From Rhizobium sp. PP-CC-3A-592 (GTDB lineage Bacteria > Pseudomonadota > Alphaproteobacteria > Rhizobiales > Rhizobiaceae), in contig NZ_QJSR01000006.1 of the NCBI RefSeq assembly GCF_003217095.1, positions 137,377 through 201,376 on the forward strand: a DNA stretch of 64,000 nucleotides, in the 5' to 3' direction. The notes beneath the pieces were generated by a model. The model saw nothing but the letters and a program-made list of their open reading frames with translations, made no database searches and had not been told where the DNA came from. Each line of letters starts with the position of its first letter. The stretch's first letter is position 1. This document shows positions 1 through 9,050 of the stretch, piece by piece. The translations under genes and the position numbers were made by a program.

Positions 1-729
1 CTTGTAGCCGGGCACGAGATGGGTCTTCGGCACCTTCACATTGTCCAGCAGCACGGTGCCCGACAGGGTCGTGCGCTGCCCGAAGGATGACCAGTCGTCG
101 ATGACGGTCAGGCCCGGCGCGTCCCGCTCGGCAATCGCATACCAGGCCCGGCCCTCGTCATCGAGCGCGACGATCGGCACGAGATGGGCGAGCAGAGCGC
201 CCGAGGCGTAGAATTTCTGCCCGTTGACGACGACATGATCGCCGGCATCCACAAAGCGCGTCTCGAAATCCACCGCGCGCTTCGAGCCGAACTCGGAGAA
301 GGCATTGCCGAAGCGGGTGCCGCGCAGCACCTCGCCAAACAGCAGCGCCTGTTGCGCCGGATCGGACACGGTGCGAATGGCGGCGACGACGCCCAGATGG
401 TTCTGCGCGACCTGCCCGATGGAGGGGTCCGCCGCCGAGATGATCTCGATCACCCGGGCGAGCGTCGCATAGGACAGCTCCGGCCCGCCGAAGGCCTTGG
501 GCACGTTGATCGACCAGAGGCCGCTCTGCGAGAAGGCATCCAGCTCCTTGACGGGCCAAATCCGCTCGCGGTCGCGCAGGGCCGCCTCCTTCACGAAGTC
601 GGCGGCGAGCTGCTTGGCAATCGTGATCGCCTCGGCATCAGTCGAGATGATGTGGGCGGGCTCTGAGGGGCGCGGAACCGGTGGAACGGCTTTGGCGGCA
701 TTCTCTGTCTTGATGTTGGAAATCGTCAT
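1..729 (-). CDS. sfnB: SfnB-like acyl-CoA dehydrogenase-family flavoprotein (C-terminus cut by window edge)
   Basis: This is an open frame of 243 codons running off the left edge, starting at the ATG on 729. The visible part has the N-terminal helical and middle beta domain of the acyl-CoA dehydrogenase/flavin monooxygenase fold, including FGGPELSYATLARVIEI and ADPSIGQVAQNH. Members of this fold near sfnG (SfnB, DszC-like) are linked to use of organosulfur compounds under sulfate limitation, and the identity here rests on that context. It is the last gene of a minus-strand run starting with sfnG at 7276, and lies 23 bases after livF. Another flavin-dependent desulfurising enzyme of the same fold cannot be excluded, because the C-terminal domain is outside the window. 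Confidence 0.72.
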   Translation of the reverse strand, partial: MTISNIKTENAAKAVPPVPRPSEPAHIISTDAEAITIAKQLAADFVKEAALRDRERIWPVKELDAFSQSGLWSINVPKAFGGPELSYATLARVIEIISAADPSIGQVAQNHLGVVAAIRTVSDPAQQALLFGEVLRGTRFGNAFSEFGSKRAVDFETRFVDAGDHVVVNGQKFYASGALLAHLVPIVALDDEGRAWYAIAERDAPGLTVIDDWSSFGQRTTLSGTVLLDNVKVPKTHLVPGYK

Positions 730-752
730 GTCGATATCTCCTTTGACATCTT

Positions 753-1550
753 TTAGCCGGCGAAGGCCGGGGGTGAGGGCGCTACGGATGTGGACGGCCC
801 TGGGGCCTTGTGGCCGAGGTAGAAGGCCTTGATGTCGTCGCGGGCCTTCAGGTCCGAGGCGGTACCGGAGAGAACCGTGACGCCGTTTTCGAGCACGATC
901 GCCCGATGCGCGAAGCGCAGCGCCACGGCCGCGTTCTGCTCGGCCACCAGAATGGAAAGCCCCTCCTCGCGGTTGAGCCGGCGCAACGTCCGAAAAATGT
1001 CCTGGACGACGATCGGGGCGAGGCCCATGGAGGGTTCGTCGAGAACAAGGAGGCGCGGGCGCGACATCAGCGCCCGGCCGATAGCTGTCATCTGCTGCTC
1101 GCCGCCGGAGGTAAGGCCGCTCAAGGTCCGACGCTTCTCCGTCAACCGGGGAAAATGCGCATAGACCTTGTCGAGGTCGCTTGCGATCTCCCGTCGCGTG
1201 GCGCCGCGCCCGAGACCGCCGGAGACGAGATTTTCCTCCACCGTCAGGCTCGGGAAGCAATGGCGGCCTTCCAGCACCTGCACGAGACCCGCGCGAACGA
1301 GATCTGCGGGCCGTGTGCGGGTGACGTCGAGGCCGGCAAAGCGGATATGGCCACCCGTGATCTGCCCGCGCTCGGCGGGAAGCAGGTTCGACAGGGCCTT
1401 GAGCGTCGTCGTCTTGCCGGCCCCGTTGGCGCCGAGCAGCGCCAGGATCTCGCCGCGTGCAAGCGTGAAGCCGACGCCGTCGAGCGCCGTGATCGCGTTC
1501 ACATAGGTCGCCTTCAGGCCTTCGACGGCAAGGAGGGAGGGGTCAGACAT
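753..1550 (-). CDS. livF: Branched-chain-type ABC transporter ATP-binding protein (LivF family)
   Basis: The product is a 265-residue ATPase. It has a Walker A GANGAGKTTT, the signature SGGEQQM, and a Walker B LLVLDEPSMGLAP typical of LivF, with the switch histidine replaced by the family's AEQN. The open frame extends to 1787, but the extra residues do not match the family, and the ATG at 1550 starts MSDPSLLAVEGL, where LivF proteins normally begin. It pairs with the LivG-type ATPase at 5026-6042 to power the importer formed by the two permeases. Lying between sfnG and sfnB, it probably serves an organosulfur substrate rather than amino acids; that is inference from context. Confidence 0.88.
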   Translation of the reverse strand: MSDPSLLAVEGLKATYVNAITALDGVGFTLARGEILALLGANGAGKTTTLKALSNLLPAERGQITGGHIRFAGLDVTRTRPADLVRAGLVQVLEGRHCFPSLTVEENLVSGGLGRGATRREIASDLDKVYAHFPRLTEKRRTLSGLTSGGEQQMTAIGRALMSRPRLLVLDEPSMGLAPIVVQDIFRTLRRLNREEGLSILVAEQNAAVALRFAHRAIVLENGVTVLSGTASDLKARDDIKAFYLGHKAPGPSTSVAPSPPAFAG

Positions 1551-1633
1551 CGTGGGCGTTCCTCTGCCGCATGGTGCGGGCCGGATGGGCGGGAATGAAG
1601 GGTCCGCGCCGTTACCGGCGCGGAGGATGGCGA

Positions 1634-2980
1634 TCAGTTCAGCGCCGCTTCGGCCTCTTCCGCGGTGCGCAGTTTGATGCCCTTTTCCGCCGCATAGGCC
1701 TGCGAGGATTTCTCGATGATCGGCCGCAGCAGCGCCCAGTCCGGAGCGATCCAGTCGGAGACGACCTTCCATTTCGCGCCGTCCCACTGCTGGAAGGTCA
1801 CGTAGCCATTGCCCTCGTGATTGTCCCAGGTGACGTTGATCGAGTGGAACAGCCCCTTGGCGCCCAGCGCCTCGACACGCGCGGGGTCGAGCTGCAGGTG
1901 CTCGAAGCCCCAGCGCACCTCGTCGCCGGTCAGCGTGCGGTTGCCGAACTTCGCCTGCGCGATGCGGATCGCCTCGACGTTCAGGATGCCGTTGACGATG
2001 CCCAGATTGTGGTAGACCGAGCCGATGCGCTTCTTGTCGTCGAGATTGCCTTTGCCGGCGTCATAGACCGTCTTCACGATCTCCTGCACCACGGGATATT
2101 CCGTGCCGGAGGCCTGGGTGGTGATCGCGGTATAGCCCTTGGCGGCGGCGCCTGCGGGAATGGCGTCCTCTTCCGAGTTCGACCAGACATTGCCGATGAT
2201 ATGATCGACCGGGAAGCCGGTCTTCGCCGCCGTCTTCAGGGCGACGGGGTTCATCACGCCCCAGCCGCGCAGCACGACGTAATCGGGCTTGGACCGCCGG
2301 ATCGTCAGCCATTGCGACTGCTGCTCGTTGCCGGGATGGGGAACCTCGATCTGCTGCAGCTCGAAGCCGTATTTCTGCGCCAGCAGCTCATAGATCGGAA
2401 TGGTTTCCTTGCCATAGGGCGACCCATGATAGAGCACGGCGATCTTCTTGCCCTTCAGCTTCTCCACCCCGCCCTCCTTGCCGGCGATGTAGTTCACGAT
2501 GCCGGAGGTCTCGCTGTAGGGGTTGAGCAGCAGCGGAAAGACGTAAGGAAAGACGCGGCCGTCGGTGGAATCCGTGCGGCCGTGATTGATGGTGATCAGC
2601 GGCACCTTGTCGGCGGTGATCCGGTCGATCATCGCATAAGCAATGCCGACGGAGAGCGGGTTCCAGGCGGCAACGTTCGGGTTGCTCTTCAGCCGCTCGT
2701 AAGCCTCGACGCCGCGCTCCACCTCATACTGGGTCTCGGCCTCCGACCATGTCAGCTTGACGCCGTTGACGCCGCCGTCGCGGGTGTTGATCAGGTTGAG
2801 ATAGTCGATGAAGCCGCCGAAGAAGCCGGTGCCGCCGGCCGCATAAGGCCCGACGCGGTAGCTCTGCAGCGGGAAATACTGCTCGTCGGCATGCGCGGCC
2901 GGCAGGCCGGCTGTGAAGCCCACCGTGAAGGCCAGGCCGGCGGCAAGCGTCGCGGTTCTGAATTTGCTGAGGATGGTCAT
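1634..2980 (-). CDS. Periplasmic substrate-binding protein of a branched-chain-type ABC transporter
   Basis: The 448-residue product has a clear signal peptide (hydrophobic TLAAGLAFTVGFTAGLPAAHA, cleavage probably after AHA) followed by a type I periplasmic binding fold of the LivK/Peripla_BP_6 class. Landmarks are ADKVPLITINHGRTDS and KGKKIAVLYHGSPYGKE. A GTG at 2992 is also in frame, but AGGAG sits 11 bases before the ATG at 2980 and only one base before that GTG, so the ATG is preferred. It lies between livM and livF in the sulfone operon. The ligand is not readable from sequence; a sulfone or related C1 organosulfur compound is the contextual guess. Confidence 0.85.
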   Translation of the reverse strand: MTILSKFRTATLAAGLAFTVGFTAGLPAAHADEQYFPLQSYRVGPYAAGGTGFFGGFIDYLNLINTRDGGVNGVKLTWSEAETQYEVERGVEAYERLKSNPNVAAWNPLSVGIAYAMIDRITADKVPLITINHGRTDSTDGRVFPYVFPLLLNPYSETSGIVNYIAGKEGGVEKLKGKKIAVLYHGSPYGKETIPIYELLAQKYGFELQQIEVPHPGNEQQSQWLTIRRSKPDYVVLRGWGVMNPVALKTAAKTGFPVDHIIGNVWSNSEEDAIPAGAAAKGYTAITTQASGTEYPVVQEIVKTVYDAGKGNLDDKKRIGSVYHNLGIVNGILNVEAIRIAQAKFGNRTLTGDEVRWGFEHLQLDPARVEALGAKGLFHSINVTWDNHEGNGYVTFQQWDGAKWKVVSDWIAPDWALLRPIIEKSSQAYAAEKGIKLRTAEEAEAALN

Positions 2981-3062
2981 GTCTGGGCACACTCCTGGTG
3001 TCGGCCGGCGCGATGCCGGTCCTGTTTGCGTTTGAAAGTCTGGTGTCGACGTAAAGGCGCGG

Positions 3063-4127
3063 TCAGCGTCGCCTGAGGGCCGTGCCGATGCGGCGCCGGA
3101 GGCGATCCGCGAGCGCTGCGAGGCCGTCGGGTTCCAGCACCAGAAAGAGGATGATCAGCGCGCCGAGCACGATGCGCTGGCTCATGTCGAGCACGCCGGA
3201 ATCGAACACGTCGCCGAGCACGAAGGATCCGAAGCGGGAGAGCACGAGCGGAAAGGCGACGATGAGGGCTGCGCCAAAGAAGGCGCCGCGAATGGTGGCG
3301 AGCCCGCCGATAATGACGATGAAGAGGATCTGGAACGACCGGTCGAGATTGAAGCCGGCCGGCTCCACTGTGCGCAGATAGGCGAACGCCCATAGCACGC
3401 CGGCGACCCCGATGATGAAGGAGGAGACCGCAAAGGCCAGAAGCTTGGTCTTCAGCACGGGAACGCCGATGATGCGTGCCGCCGTTTCGTTGTCGCGCAC
3501 CGCGATGAAGTTGCGGCCCGTCTGCGAGATCACCAGCCGGTAGCTGAGAAAGGTCAGCACGGTGACGACGGTGAGCGCGAAGAGATAGCGCCCGACCGGC
3601 CCCTCCACGGTCAAGCCCGCCACATGCAGCGGCGGCGCATCGATGACGCCCGAGGCGCTGTCGTTGGAGAACCAGCTGAATTTCGTCAGCGCCCATTGCA
3701 CAAAGAATTGGGCGGCGAGCGTGGAAACGGCGAGATAGAAACCCTTCAGCCGCAGGCTCGGCAGGCCGAAGGCGAGCCCGATGGCAGCGGCCGACAGGCC
3801 AGCGAGCACGATGCTGCCGATCAGCGGAAGCCCCTCGACGCGCAGATTGAAATTATAGGCCGCATAGGCGCCGACGGCCATGAAGGCGGCGCTGCCGAGC
3901 GAGACCTGGCCCGCATAGCCTGTGAGAATATTGAGCCCAACGCCGGCCAACGACAGCGCCAGAAAGGGTAGCAGGATCGCCTCGAAGAGGTAATTCGTCG
4001 CAAGCAAAGGCACCGCGAGATAGGCCACAGCAAGCGTTGTCACGGGCAGAGCCCAGCCGGGCAGGCCGCGCGAGAGGCGGGTTTCGGGCCGGCTTCCTGG
4101 AATAAGATCGGTCGCAAAGGCGGTCAT
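3063..4127 (-). CDS. livM: Branched-chain-type ABC transporter permease (LivM family)
   Basis: The product is a 354-residue inner-membrane permease. It carries the LivM landmark GLNILTGYAGQVSLGSAAF near residue 67, many hydrophobic helices and the late loop FGAALIVAFPLVLSRF. A longer open frame reaches 5111, but its upstream part is an out-of-frame reading of livH and is rejected. The start at 4127 lies 2 bases beyond the livH stop, so translation is probably coupled. It forms the channel with LivH. Confidence 0.88.
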   Translation of the reverse strand: MTAFATDLIPGSRPETRLSRGLPGWALPVTTLAVAYLAVPLLATNYLFEAILLPFLALSLAGVGLNILTGYAGQVSLGSAAFMAVGAYAAYNFNLRVEGLPLIGSIVLAGLSAAAIGLAFGLPSLRLKGFYLAVSTLAAQFFVQWALTKFSWFSNDSASGVIDAPPLHVAGLTVEGPVGRYLFALTVVTVLTFLSYRLVISQTGRNFIAVRDNETAARIIGVPVLKTKLLAFAVSSFIIGVAGVLWAFAYLRTVEPAGFNLDRSFQILFIVIIGGLATIRGAFFGAALIVAFPLVLSRFGSFVLGDVFDSGVLDMSQRIVLGALIILFLVLEPDGLAALADRLRRRIGTALRRR

Positions 4128-4129
4128 GG

Positions 4130-5026
4130 TCACACCCTTTCCACACGCTTCTGGCCGAACAGGCCGGCGGGCCGCACGAGCAGCACGACGAGCGCCAGCA
4201 CATAGGCAAACCAGCTCTCGATGCCGCCGCCGAAATAATCGCCGAGATAGACCTCCGCCAGCTTCTCGGCCGCGCCGATCAGCAGGCCGCCGACGATGGC
4301 GCCGGGAATGGAATCGAAGCCGCCGAGCACGAGCACCGGCAGGGCCTTCAGCACCACGAGCGACAGGGAAAACTGGACGCCGACGCGTGCGCCCCAGAGA
4401 AGCCCCGCCACCAGCGCCACGAGCCCTGCCGCCGCCCACACGGTTGCCCAGATCACGGGCAGCCGCAGCCCTACGGCGAGTGCCGCGAAGGGATCGTCCG
4501 CCACCGCCCGAAAGCCGAGGCCGATGCGGGTATAGCGGAAGAAGACCGAAAGCACGGCCACCAGAGTGGCGGCGACGGCGGCGGCGAACAGATCGAACTG
4601 GCTGATGAAGACGCCGCCGACATCGAAGGGTACATCCTCGATGCCAAGATCGAGCCCGTGCACCTGCGTGCCCCAGATCAGCTGTGCCGCACCCTCGATG
4701 ACGTAGGACAGGCCGAGCGTCGCCATGAACAAGGTGATCGGTGGCCGGTTCGTCAAGGGCCGCAGCACCGTCCGCTCGATGGTGATACCGAGCACGACCA
4801 TGATCGCGAAGGTGATGGCAAAGGCGAGCGGAAACGAGAGGCCCCGCTCCGTCAGGCTGACGAAGGTCAGCGCGGCAAAGAGCAGCATGGCCCCTTGCGC
4901 GAAATTCAGCACGCCGGAGGTCTTGTAGATCAGCACGAAACCGATCGCGACCAGCGAATACATCACGCCGGAAAGCAGCCCGCCGACAAGAACCTCGAGG
5001 AAGAATAGACCGTCGAACCCCTCCAT
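4130..5026 (-). CDS. livH: Branched-chain-type ABC transporter permease (LivH family)
   Basis: The product is a 298-residue permease with the LivH-type core SLVAIGFVLIYKTSGVLNFA and several membrane segments. The ATG at 5026 overlaps the livG stop as TGATG and has GGAGG seven bases upstream. A GTG one codon earlier (5029) is possible but badly spaced. Partner of LivM. Confidence 0.88.
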   Translation of the reverse strand: MEGFDGLFFLEVLVGGLLSGVMYSLVAIGFVLIYKTSGVLNFAQGAMLLFAALTFVSLTERGLSFPLAFAITFAIMVVLGITIERTVLRPLTNRPPITLFMATLGLSYVIEGAAQLIWGTQVHGLDLGIEDVPFDVGGVFISQFDLFAAAVAATLVAVLSVFFRYTRIGLGFRAVADDPFAALAVGLRLPVIWATVWAAAGLVALVAGLLWGARVGVQFSLSLVVLKALPVLVLGGFDSIPGAIVGGLLIGAAEKLAEVYLGDYFGGGIESWFAYVLALVVLLVRPAGLFGQKRVERV

Positions 5027-6042
5027 CACAGGGCCTCCCCGCGCGCGACGTCGTCGTCCGCATCATCGGAATCGGTATCGGCATCGGCATCGGCGATGCC
5101 GAGATAGGCATTTATGACGCGCGGGTCGCGCTGCACCTCGGCCGGCGTTCCCAGTGCGATGTTCTGGCCGTGGTCGAACACGGCGACGCGGTCGGAAAGG
5201 CTCATGACGACCCCGATGTCATGCTCGATCAGCACGACCGTCGTGCCGAACCTGTCGCGCGCGGCCCTCACGAAGCCCGCCATCTCGTTCTTCTCGGTCG
5301 CCGTCATCCCGGCCATCGGCTCGTCGAGCAGCAGGATATCCGGCTCGGCGACGAGCGCGCGGGCGAGTTCCACGCGCTTCTGCAGGCCATAGGGCAGCGT
5401 GCCGACCGGGCGATCGACAAGGGACGAGAGCTGGAAGAAATCAATGACATAGATGGCTCGCGCCCGTGCATCGAGCCTCTCCCGCCGCGCCCGGCCGAAG
5501 CCTGCGATCTGCTCGATGAAGCTGGAGCGCACCCTGTGCGCCCGGCCCGCCACCACATTGTCGAGAACGCTGAGGCCCGGAAACAGCGCGAGGTTCTGGA
5601 AGGTGCGGGCGACGCCGAGCCCCGCGAGCCTCTGTGTCGGAACCTGCCCGTAGCGCTGCCCCTTGAGGAGGATATGGCCGCGATCCGCCCGGTAGACCCC
5701 GCTGATGACGTTGACGATCGAGCTCTTGCCGGCCCCGTTCGGCCCGATGATCGCCAGGATCTCGCCCCGCCGTACCGAAAGATCGACCTCCGACAGCGCC
5801 GAGACGCCGCCGAACGACAGGGACACGCCGACGAGTTCGAGCACGGCGTCGCCCGCACCCGGATCGACGCTCGCCTGCAGTTTGGCCGCCAGCCTCGCCG
5901 CCGGATGCACCTGCGCATCGGCATCCGCATCCGGCGCAGGGCCTGGCGATGCGCGCGGCGCCTTCTCGAACGCCACGGCCGAAGCCTCCCGCGTCACACC
6001 TTTCGTTACCCCGTCGAGAACCAATGTCAGCACCTGTGTCAT
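5026..6042 (-). CDS. livG: Branched-chain-type ABC transporter ATP-binding protein (LivG family) with acidic low-complexity tails
   Basis: The product is a 338-residue ATPase with Walker A GPNGAGKSS, a LivG-type coupling region, Walker B DILLLDEPMAGM and switch region VLIEHDIGVVMSL. It is longer than usual at both ends. About 50 residues of non-conserved sequence including DADADAQ precede the ATPase core, and the C-terminus ends in an acidic tail (DADADTDSDDADDD). The tails are encoded by repeated GGCATC/GGCATC-like hexamers on the plus strand (about 5059-5103 and 5910-5940). The start at 6042 is the first ATG behind a purine-rich site; a longer frame begins at 6087. It is the first transporter gene after sfnG. 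Confidence 0.85.
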   Translation of the reverse strand: MTQVLTLVLDGVTKGVTREASAVAFEKAPRASPGPAPDADADAQVHPAARLAAKLQASVDPGAGDAVLELVGVSLSFGGVSALSEVDLSVRRGEILAIIGPNGAGKSSIVNVISGVYRADRGHILLKGQRYGQVPTQRLAGLGVARTFQNLALFPGLSVLDNVVAGRAHRVRSSFIEQIAGFGRARRERLDARARAIYVIDFFQLSSLVDRPVGTLPYGLQKRVELARALVAEPDILLLDEPMAGMTATEKNEMAGFVRAARDRFGTTVVLIEHDIGVVMSLSDRVAVFDHGQNIALGTPAEVQRDPRVINAYLGIADADADTDSDDADDDVARGEAL

Positions 6043-6172
6043 CGCCCCATTCCCTCGCACCGTGAGCGCGCAGGATCCCGTCCGCAACCGCCTTGCGGCG
6101 CCGCGGCTTCAACCGTTCCGATTGTCGTATGCCTGTCGCGGCGACCGTCAGCCGGCCGCCGCTCTCATGGCG

Positions 6173-7276
6173 TCATTCCGCCGCAATCGCGCTCGCCGCC
6201 TCGGCATCCTCGATCGCCCGGACGAGCGGAATGACTTGGCTGCCGAAATATTCGACCTCTTCCTGAAAATGGAGGAAGCCGAGAAGGATGAGATCGGCGC
6301 CGGCGCGCTTCAGGTCCACCACGCGCTGCGCCACCTGTTGCGGCGTGCCGATGAGGTTGGAGCGGAAGCCGTCATTGTACTGCACGAGGTCGTCGAAGGA
6401 GGATTTCGCCCAGTTCCCCTCGCCTTCGGGCGAGGCCTTGCCGGCATTCTTCACCTCGTGGCCGAAGGCGTTGACGGCCTCCGGATTGGCCTTCTCGATG
6501 ATTTCGGCAAGCACCGCCCGCGCCTCTTCCTCGGTATCGCGCACGATGGCGAAGGCATTGACCCCGACGCGGACGCTGTGGCCGTTCTCTTTGGCCTTGC
6601 CCTGGATGTCGGTCACCTGCTTGCCGATTTCCTCCGGCGTATTGCCATTGGTGAAGTACCAGTCCGATACGCGTGCGGCCATGTCGCGAGCAGCGCGCGA
6701 GGAGCCGCCCTGAAAGATTTCCGGCTGCGGATCGATCGGCTTCGGTTTCAGCGAGTAATCGTTGAAGCGGTAGAAATCGCCATGGAAGGTGAAGTTGTCT
6801 TCCGTCCAGATGCCGCGCAGAGCCAGGATGAACTCCTCGGAGCGCCGGTAGCGCTCGTCATGGTCCAGCCAGTGCTCGCCGATGGCATGGAACTCGCCGC
6901 GGAACCAGCCGCTGACCACGTTGACCGCGACGCGGCCGTTGGTCAGATGGTTGATCGTGGCGATCTGCTTGGCCGCGAGCGTCGGGTTCCACGGTCCCGG
7001 CAGGATCGCCGCAATGACCTTCAGCGTCGTCGTCGATTCCAGCAGCGCATGGCTGAAGGAGACCGACTCGTGCTGGAACTCGGCGCCGTAGCCGGCGGTG
7101 AAGCGGATCTGGCTCAGCGCATATTCGAACCCGTTCGCCTCGGCGATCTGCGCCAGCTTCCTGTTGTAGTCGATCGACCAGCTCGTCCGCTGCTCGATAT
7201 CGGAAATGACGAGGCCGCCCGAGACATTGGGCACCCAGTAGGCGAATTTGACCGGCTCTCGGGTGGTATAGGACAT
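6173..7276 (-). CDS. sfnG: Dimethylsulfone monooxygenase SfnG (FMNH2-dependent, luciferase-like)
   Basis: The 367-residue product belongs to the bacterial luciferase-like (LLM) flavin monooxygenases. The stretches FAYWVPNVSGGLV, NGFEYALSQIRFTAGYG, IAAILPGPWNPTLAAKQ and VNVVSGWFRGEFHAIGEHWL are characteristic of SfnG. That enzyme uses FMNH2 and oxygen to oxidise dimethylsulfone to methanesulfinate, releasing formaldehyde, so the sulfur can be scavenged. The start ATG at 7276 has GAGGAG six bases upstream. It leads a minus-strand operon with a complete ABC importer and sfnB. The 261-base gap to repC is AT-rich near the gene (about 7290-7370) and probably holds the promoter, but I see no certain boxes. 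Confidence 0.9.
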   Translation of the reverse strand: MSYTTREPVKFAYWVPNVSGGLVISDIEQRTSWSIDYNRKLAQIAEANGFEYALSQIRFTAGYGAEFQHESVSFSHALLESTTTLKVIAAILPGPWNPTLAAKQIATINHLTNGRVAVNVVSGWFRGEFHAIGEHWLDHDERYRRSEEFILALRGIWTEDNFTFHGDFYRFNDYSLKPKPIDPQPEIFQGGSSRAARDMAARVSDWYFTNGNTPEEIGKQVTDIQGKAKENGHSVRVGVNAFAIVRDTEEEARAVLAEIIEKANPEAVNAFGHEVKNAGKASPEGEGNWAKSSFDDLVQYNDGFRSNLIGTPQQVAQRVVDLKRAGADLILLGFLHFQEEVEYFGSQVIPLVRAIEDAEAASAIAAE

Positions 7277-7537
7277 GGTGTTCTCCTCGATTGTTCCTAT
7301 ACTCTATGGATTTTATGTTTTACTGATAACAATCTCTTGCTAATGTTTCGGTCGATTGTGGAATAATGATCTCGCGCAGCAATGTCGAAAGCGGATGAAT
7401 AAACTCCGCCTGCTGGAAACGGCGATGCGGGGCGATGGCGGAGCCCATACCCACCGGACCTCATGGGACCAGACGGTTTTTCGTCAAATCCCCTCCCCCC
7501 TGCGAAATGTCCGCATCGTGGCGCCCCGTCCGCACGC

Positions 7538-8749
7538 TCATCCCAGGGCCTTCAACATGGGGGTGATCGAGAAGCGTCCCTGTTCGGCCTTGGCGGTGAG
7601 GTCGCGCAGATAGCCGCCGGGCGAGCGGATGACGGTACTGCGTTGCAGGATAGCGGCGATGACGATGGCGGCGGCGATGTCGCCCATGCTCGCACGGGCT
7701 GCGGCCATGGCGCTGGGACTGATGCGGAGCATGGAGCGCACAACCTCGGCCGCACCGATCACGTCCTGCCAGCGGGAAACGCCGCCGCGGGCGTAATCGG
7801 CGATATCGGGGCAAAGGGCAAGAAAATCTTTCAGCGCAAGGCCTGTCGATTTCCGCTCCTGCGCAATGGGTTCTCGGGCTTCGCCTTCCATTTTTCGTCT
7901 TTGGCGGTTTTTATCAAATGAGAGATCTGATTCTGAATTCTGAATATGGTGCTCAGAATGACGGTCACTGGCGCTCATTTCTTCGTCGGTGAGAGCGTTG
8001 AGGTAGCCTGTCTCCACCTCCGCACGCAGCCGCACGAGCGCGTTGCAGCGGGCCGACAGCTGCTCTTCCGTGCCGTTGCGCTGGACGCGGCCGGAAAGGT
8101 CACGCAGCCGTTCGACGAACCCTTGCCAGGGATCGGTACCGTGTTCGGTCCGACCTTCGGCAAAGGCGGCGGCGATGGTCTTGGCGATATCGCGCAGGTG
8201 CAGCGTGATTTCGGCGCGCAGGCGGGAGATGCGGCGGGCAGCGTCGCGAGAGGTGGCAGCGCTTGCGAGAATGTCTTCGGCCCGCAGCGCCAGCGGTGCG
8301 AGATCGAAGCCGAACGCGGTCTCGACGTCGCCGTGATCGTCGCGGCGGCAGTAACGCTTGCCGTTGGCACTATCGCGGCGCAGGATCAGCCCGGCCTCCA
8401 CGAGGCTTGCGAGATGGCGCCTGAGCGTGGCGGGCGACATGCCGCGTGCACGAAGCGACAACTCGGCATTGGAGGGGAAGACGATGATCGGTGCGCGGCC
8501 GTCGAGATGGCGGTCCTGATGAAAGCTCGCCAGCGCCTCGAGCACGGCAATCGCCCGGTCGGAGAGGTTCCAGACGGTGCGGGCTTCGCTGAGCGCCCGG
8601 ATGATCTGGTATTTCTCCGCCTGGCCGGTCGCATTGCCGCCCTCGCCGTCCCTTAAACGCGCCTGTCGCTTCTCCAAGTCGGCCCGAAGCGCAAAATTGC
8701 GCGCAGTCAGCCGTGCGCCGCCGAAAGGCGTCGTTGCAAATTTCTCCAT
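7538..8749 (-). CDS. repC: Replication initiator RepC
   Basis: The 403-residue product begins FATTPFGGARLTARNFAL and carries the helix-turn-helix replication-initiator region typical of RepC (EKYQIIRALSEARTVW; SNAELSLRARGMSPATLRRHL). RepC is the essential initiator of repABC replicons and usually has the origin within its own coding sequence. The start at 8749 is chosen by family start and a GGAG-rich upstream stretch; the open frame continues to 8836 without family sequence. Length is normal for RepC. It follows repB by 344 bases, which hold the candidate antisense RNA that would control its translation. Confidence 0.93.
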   Translation of the reverse strand: MEKFATTPFGGARLTARNFALRADLEKRQARLRDGEGGNATGQAEKYQIIRALSEARTVWNLSDRAIAVLEALASFHQDRHLDGRAPIIVFPSNAELSLRARGMSPATLRRHLASLVEAGLILRRDSANGKRYCRRDDHGDVETAFGFDLAPLALRAEDILASAATSRDAARRISRLRAEITLHLRDIAKTIAAAFAEGRTEHGTDPWQGFVERLRDLSGRVQRNGTEEQLSARCNALVRLRAEVETGYLNALTDEEMSASDRHSEHHIQNSESDLSFDKNRQRRKMEGEAREPIAQERKSTGLALKDFLALCPDIADYARGGVSRWQDVIGAAEVVRSMLRISPSAMAAARASMGDIAAAIVIAAILQRSTVIRSPGGYLRDLTAKAEQGRFSITPMLKALG

Positions 8750-8954
8750 CTCTCCATCTCCGTTGGGAGGCAAGCCTCCCCCGGCACGGCACACGTCTTC
8801 CTTCGCTGACACCCTTGTTTTCAGGCGTTCAGGCACAAATGTCCTCGATATCAGAAGGCTTCACCGGGCAACCGAAAACGTTCGGTCATAGCTCCGCCGT
8901 TCGGCATTTCTGCCGCTGACTCTTGACTTTGATGGCTGGAAGTGATTCTCTCGA

Positions 8955-9008
8955 ACTGCTTAGATTGAAGAGGGCTTCCATGACGGTGACGTTTTGGGGG
9001 CCTTTTTT
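8955..9008 (+). ncRNA. Candidate counter-transcribed RNA (inc-alpha ctRNA) in the repB-repC gap
   Basis: repABC operons carry a small antisense RNA of about 50-60 bases in this gap, transcribed opposite to the operon. Here the plus strand has a TTGACT box at 8923-8928, no good -10 (TTCTCT at 8946-8951 is the best spaced), then GGCTTCC (8973-8979) pairing with GGGGGCC (8996-9002) using two G-U pairs, followed directly by six T (9003-9008). The predicted length of about 54 bases fits known ctRNAs. Position, orientation and terminator support the call; the promoter is weak. Confidence 0.5.
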
Positions 9009-9050
9009 CTTGCTCTCTTGGTCGTCCTTTGCTGGTTCATGTCGTTTGAG

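Noticed and set aside
3063-5111. A 682-residue minus-strand frame starting at 5111
   Set aside because: Only the part from 4127 is LivM. The upstream part reads livH in a wrong frame and is rich in Arg/Gly/Ala, as expected for a shadow.
7356-7613. Small plus-strand frame between sfnG and repC
   Set aside because: It overlaps the repC end, has no recognisable family and lies in AT-rich promoter DNA.
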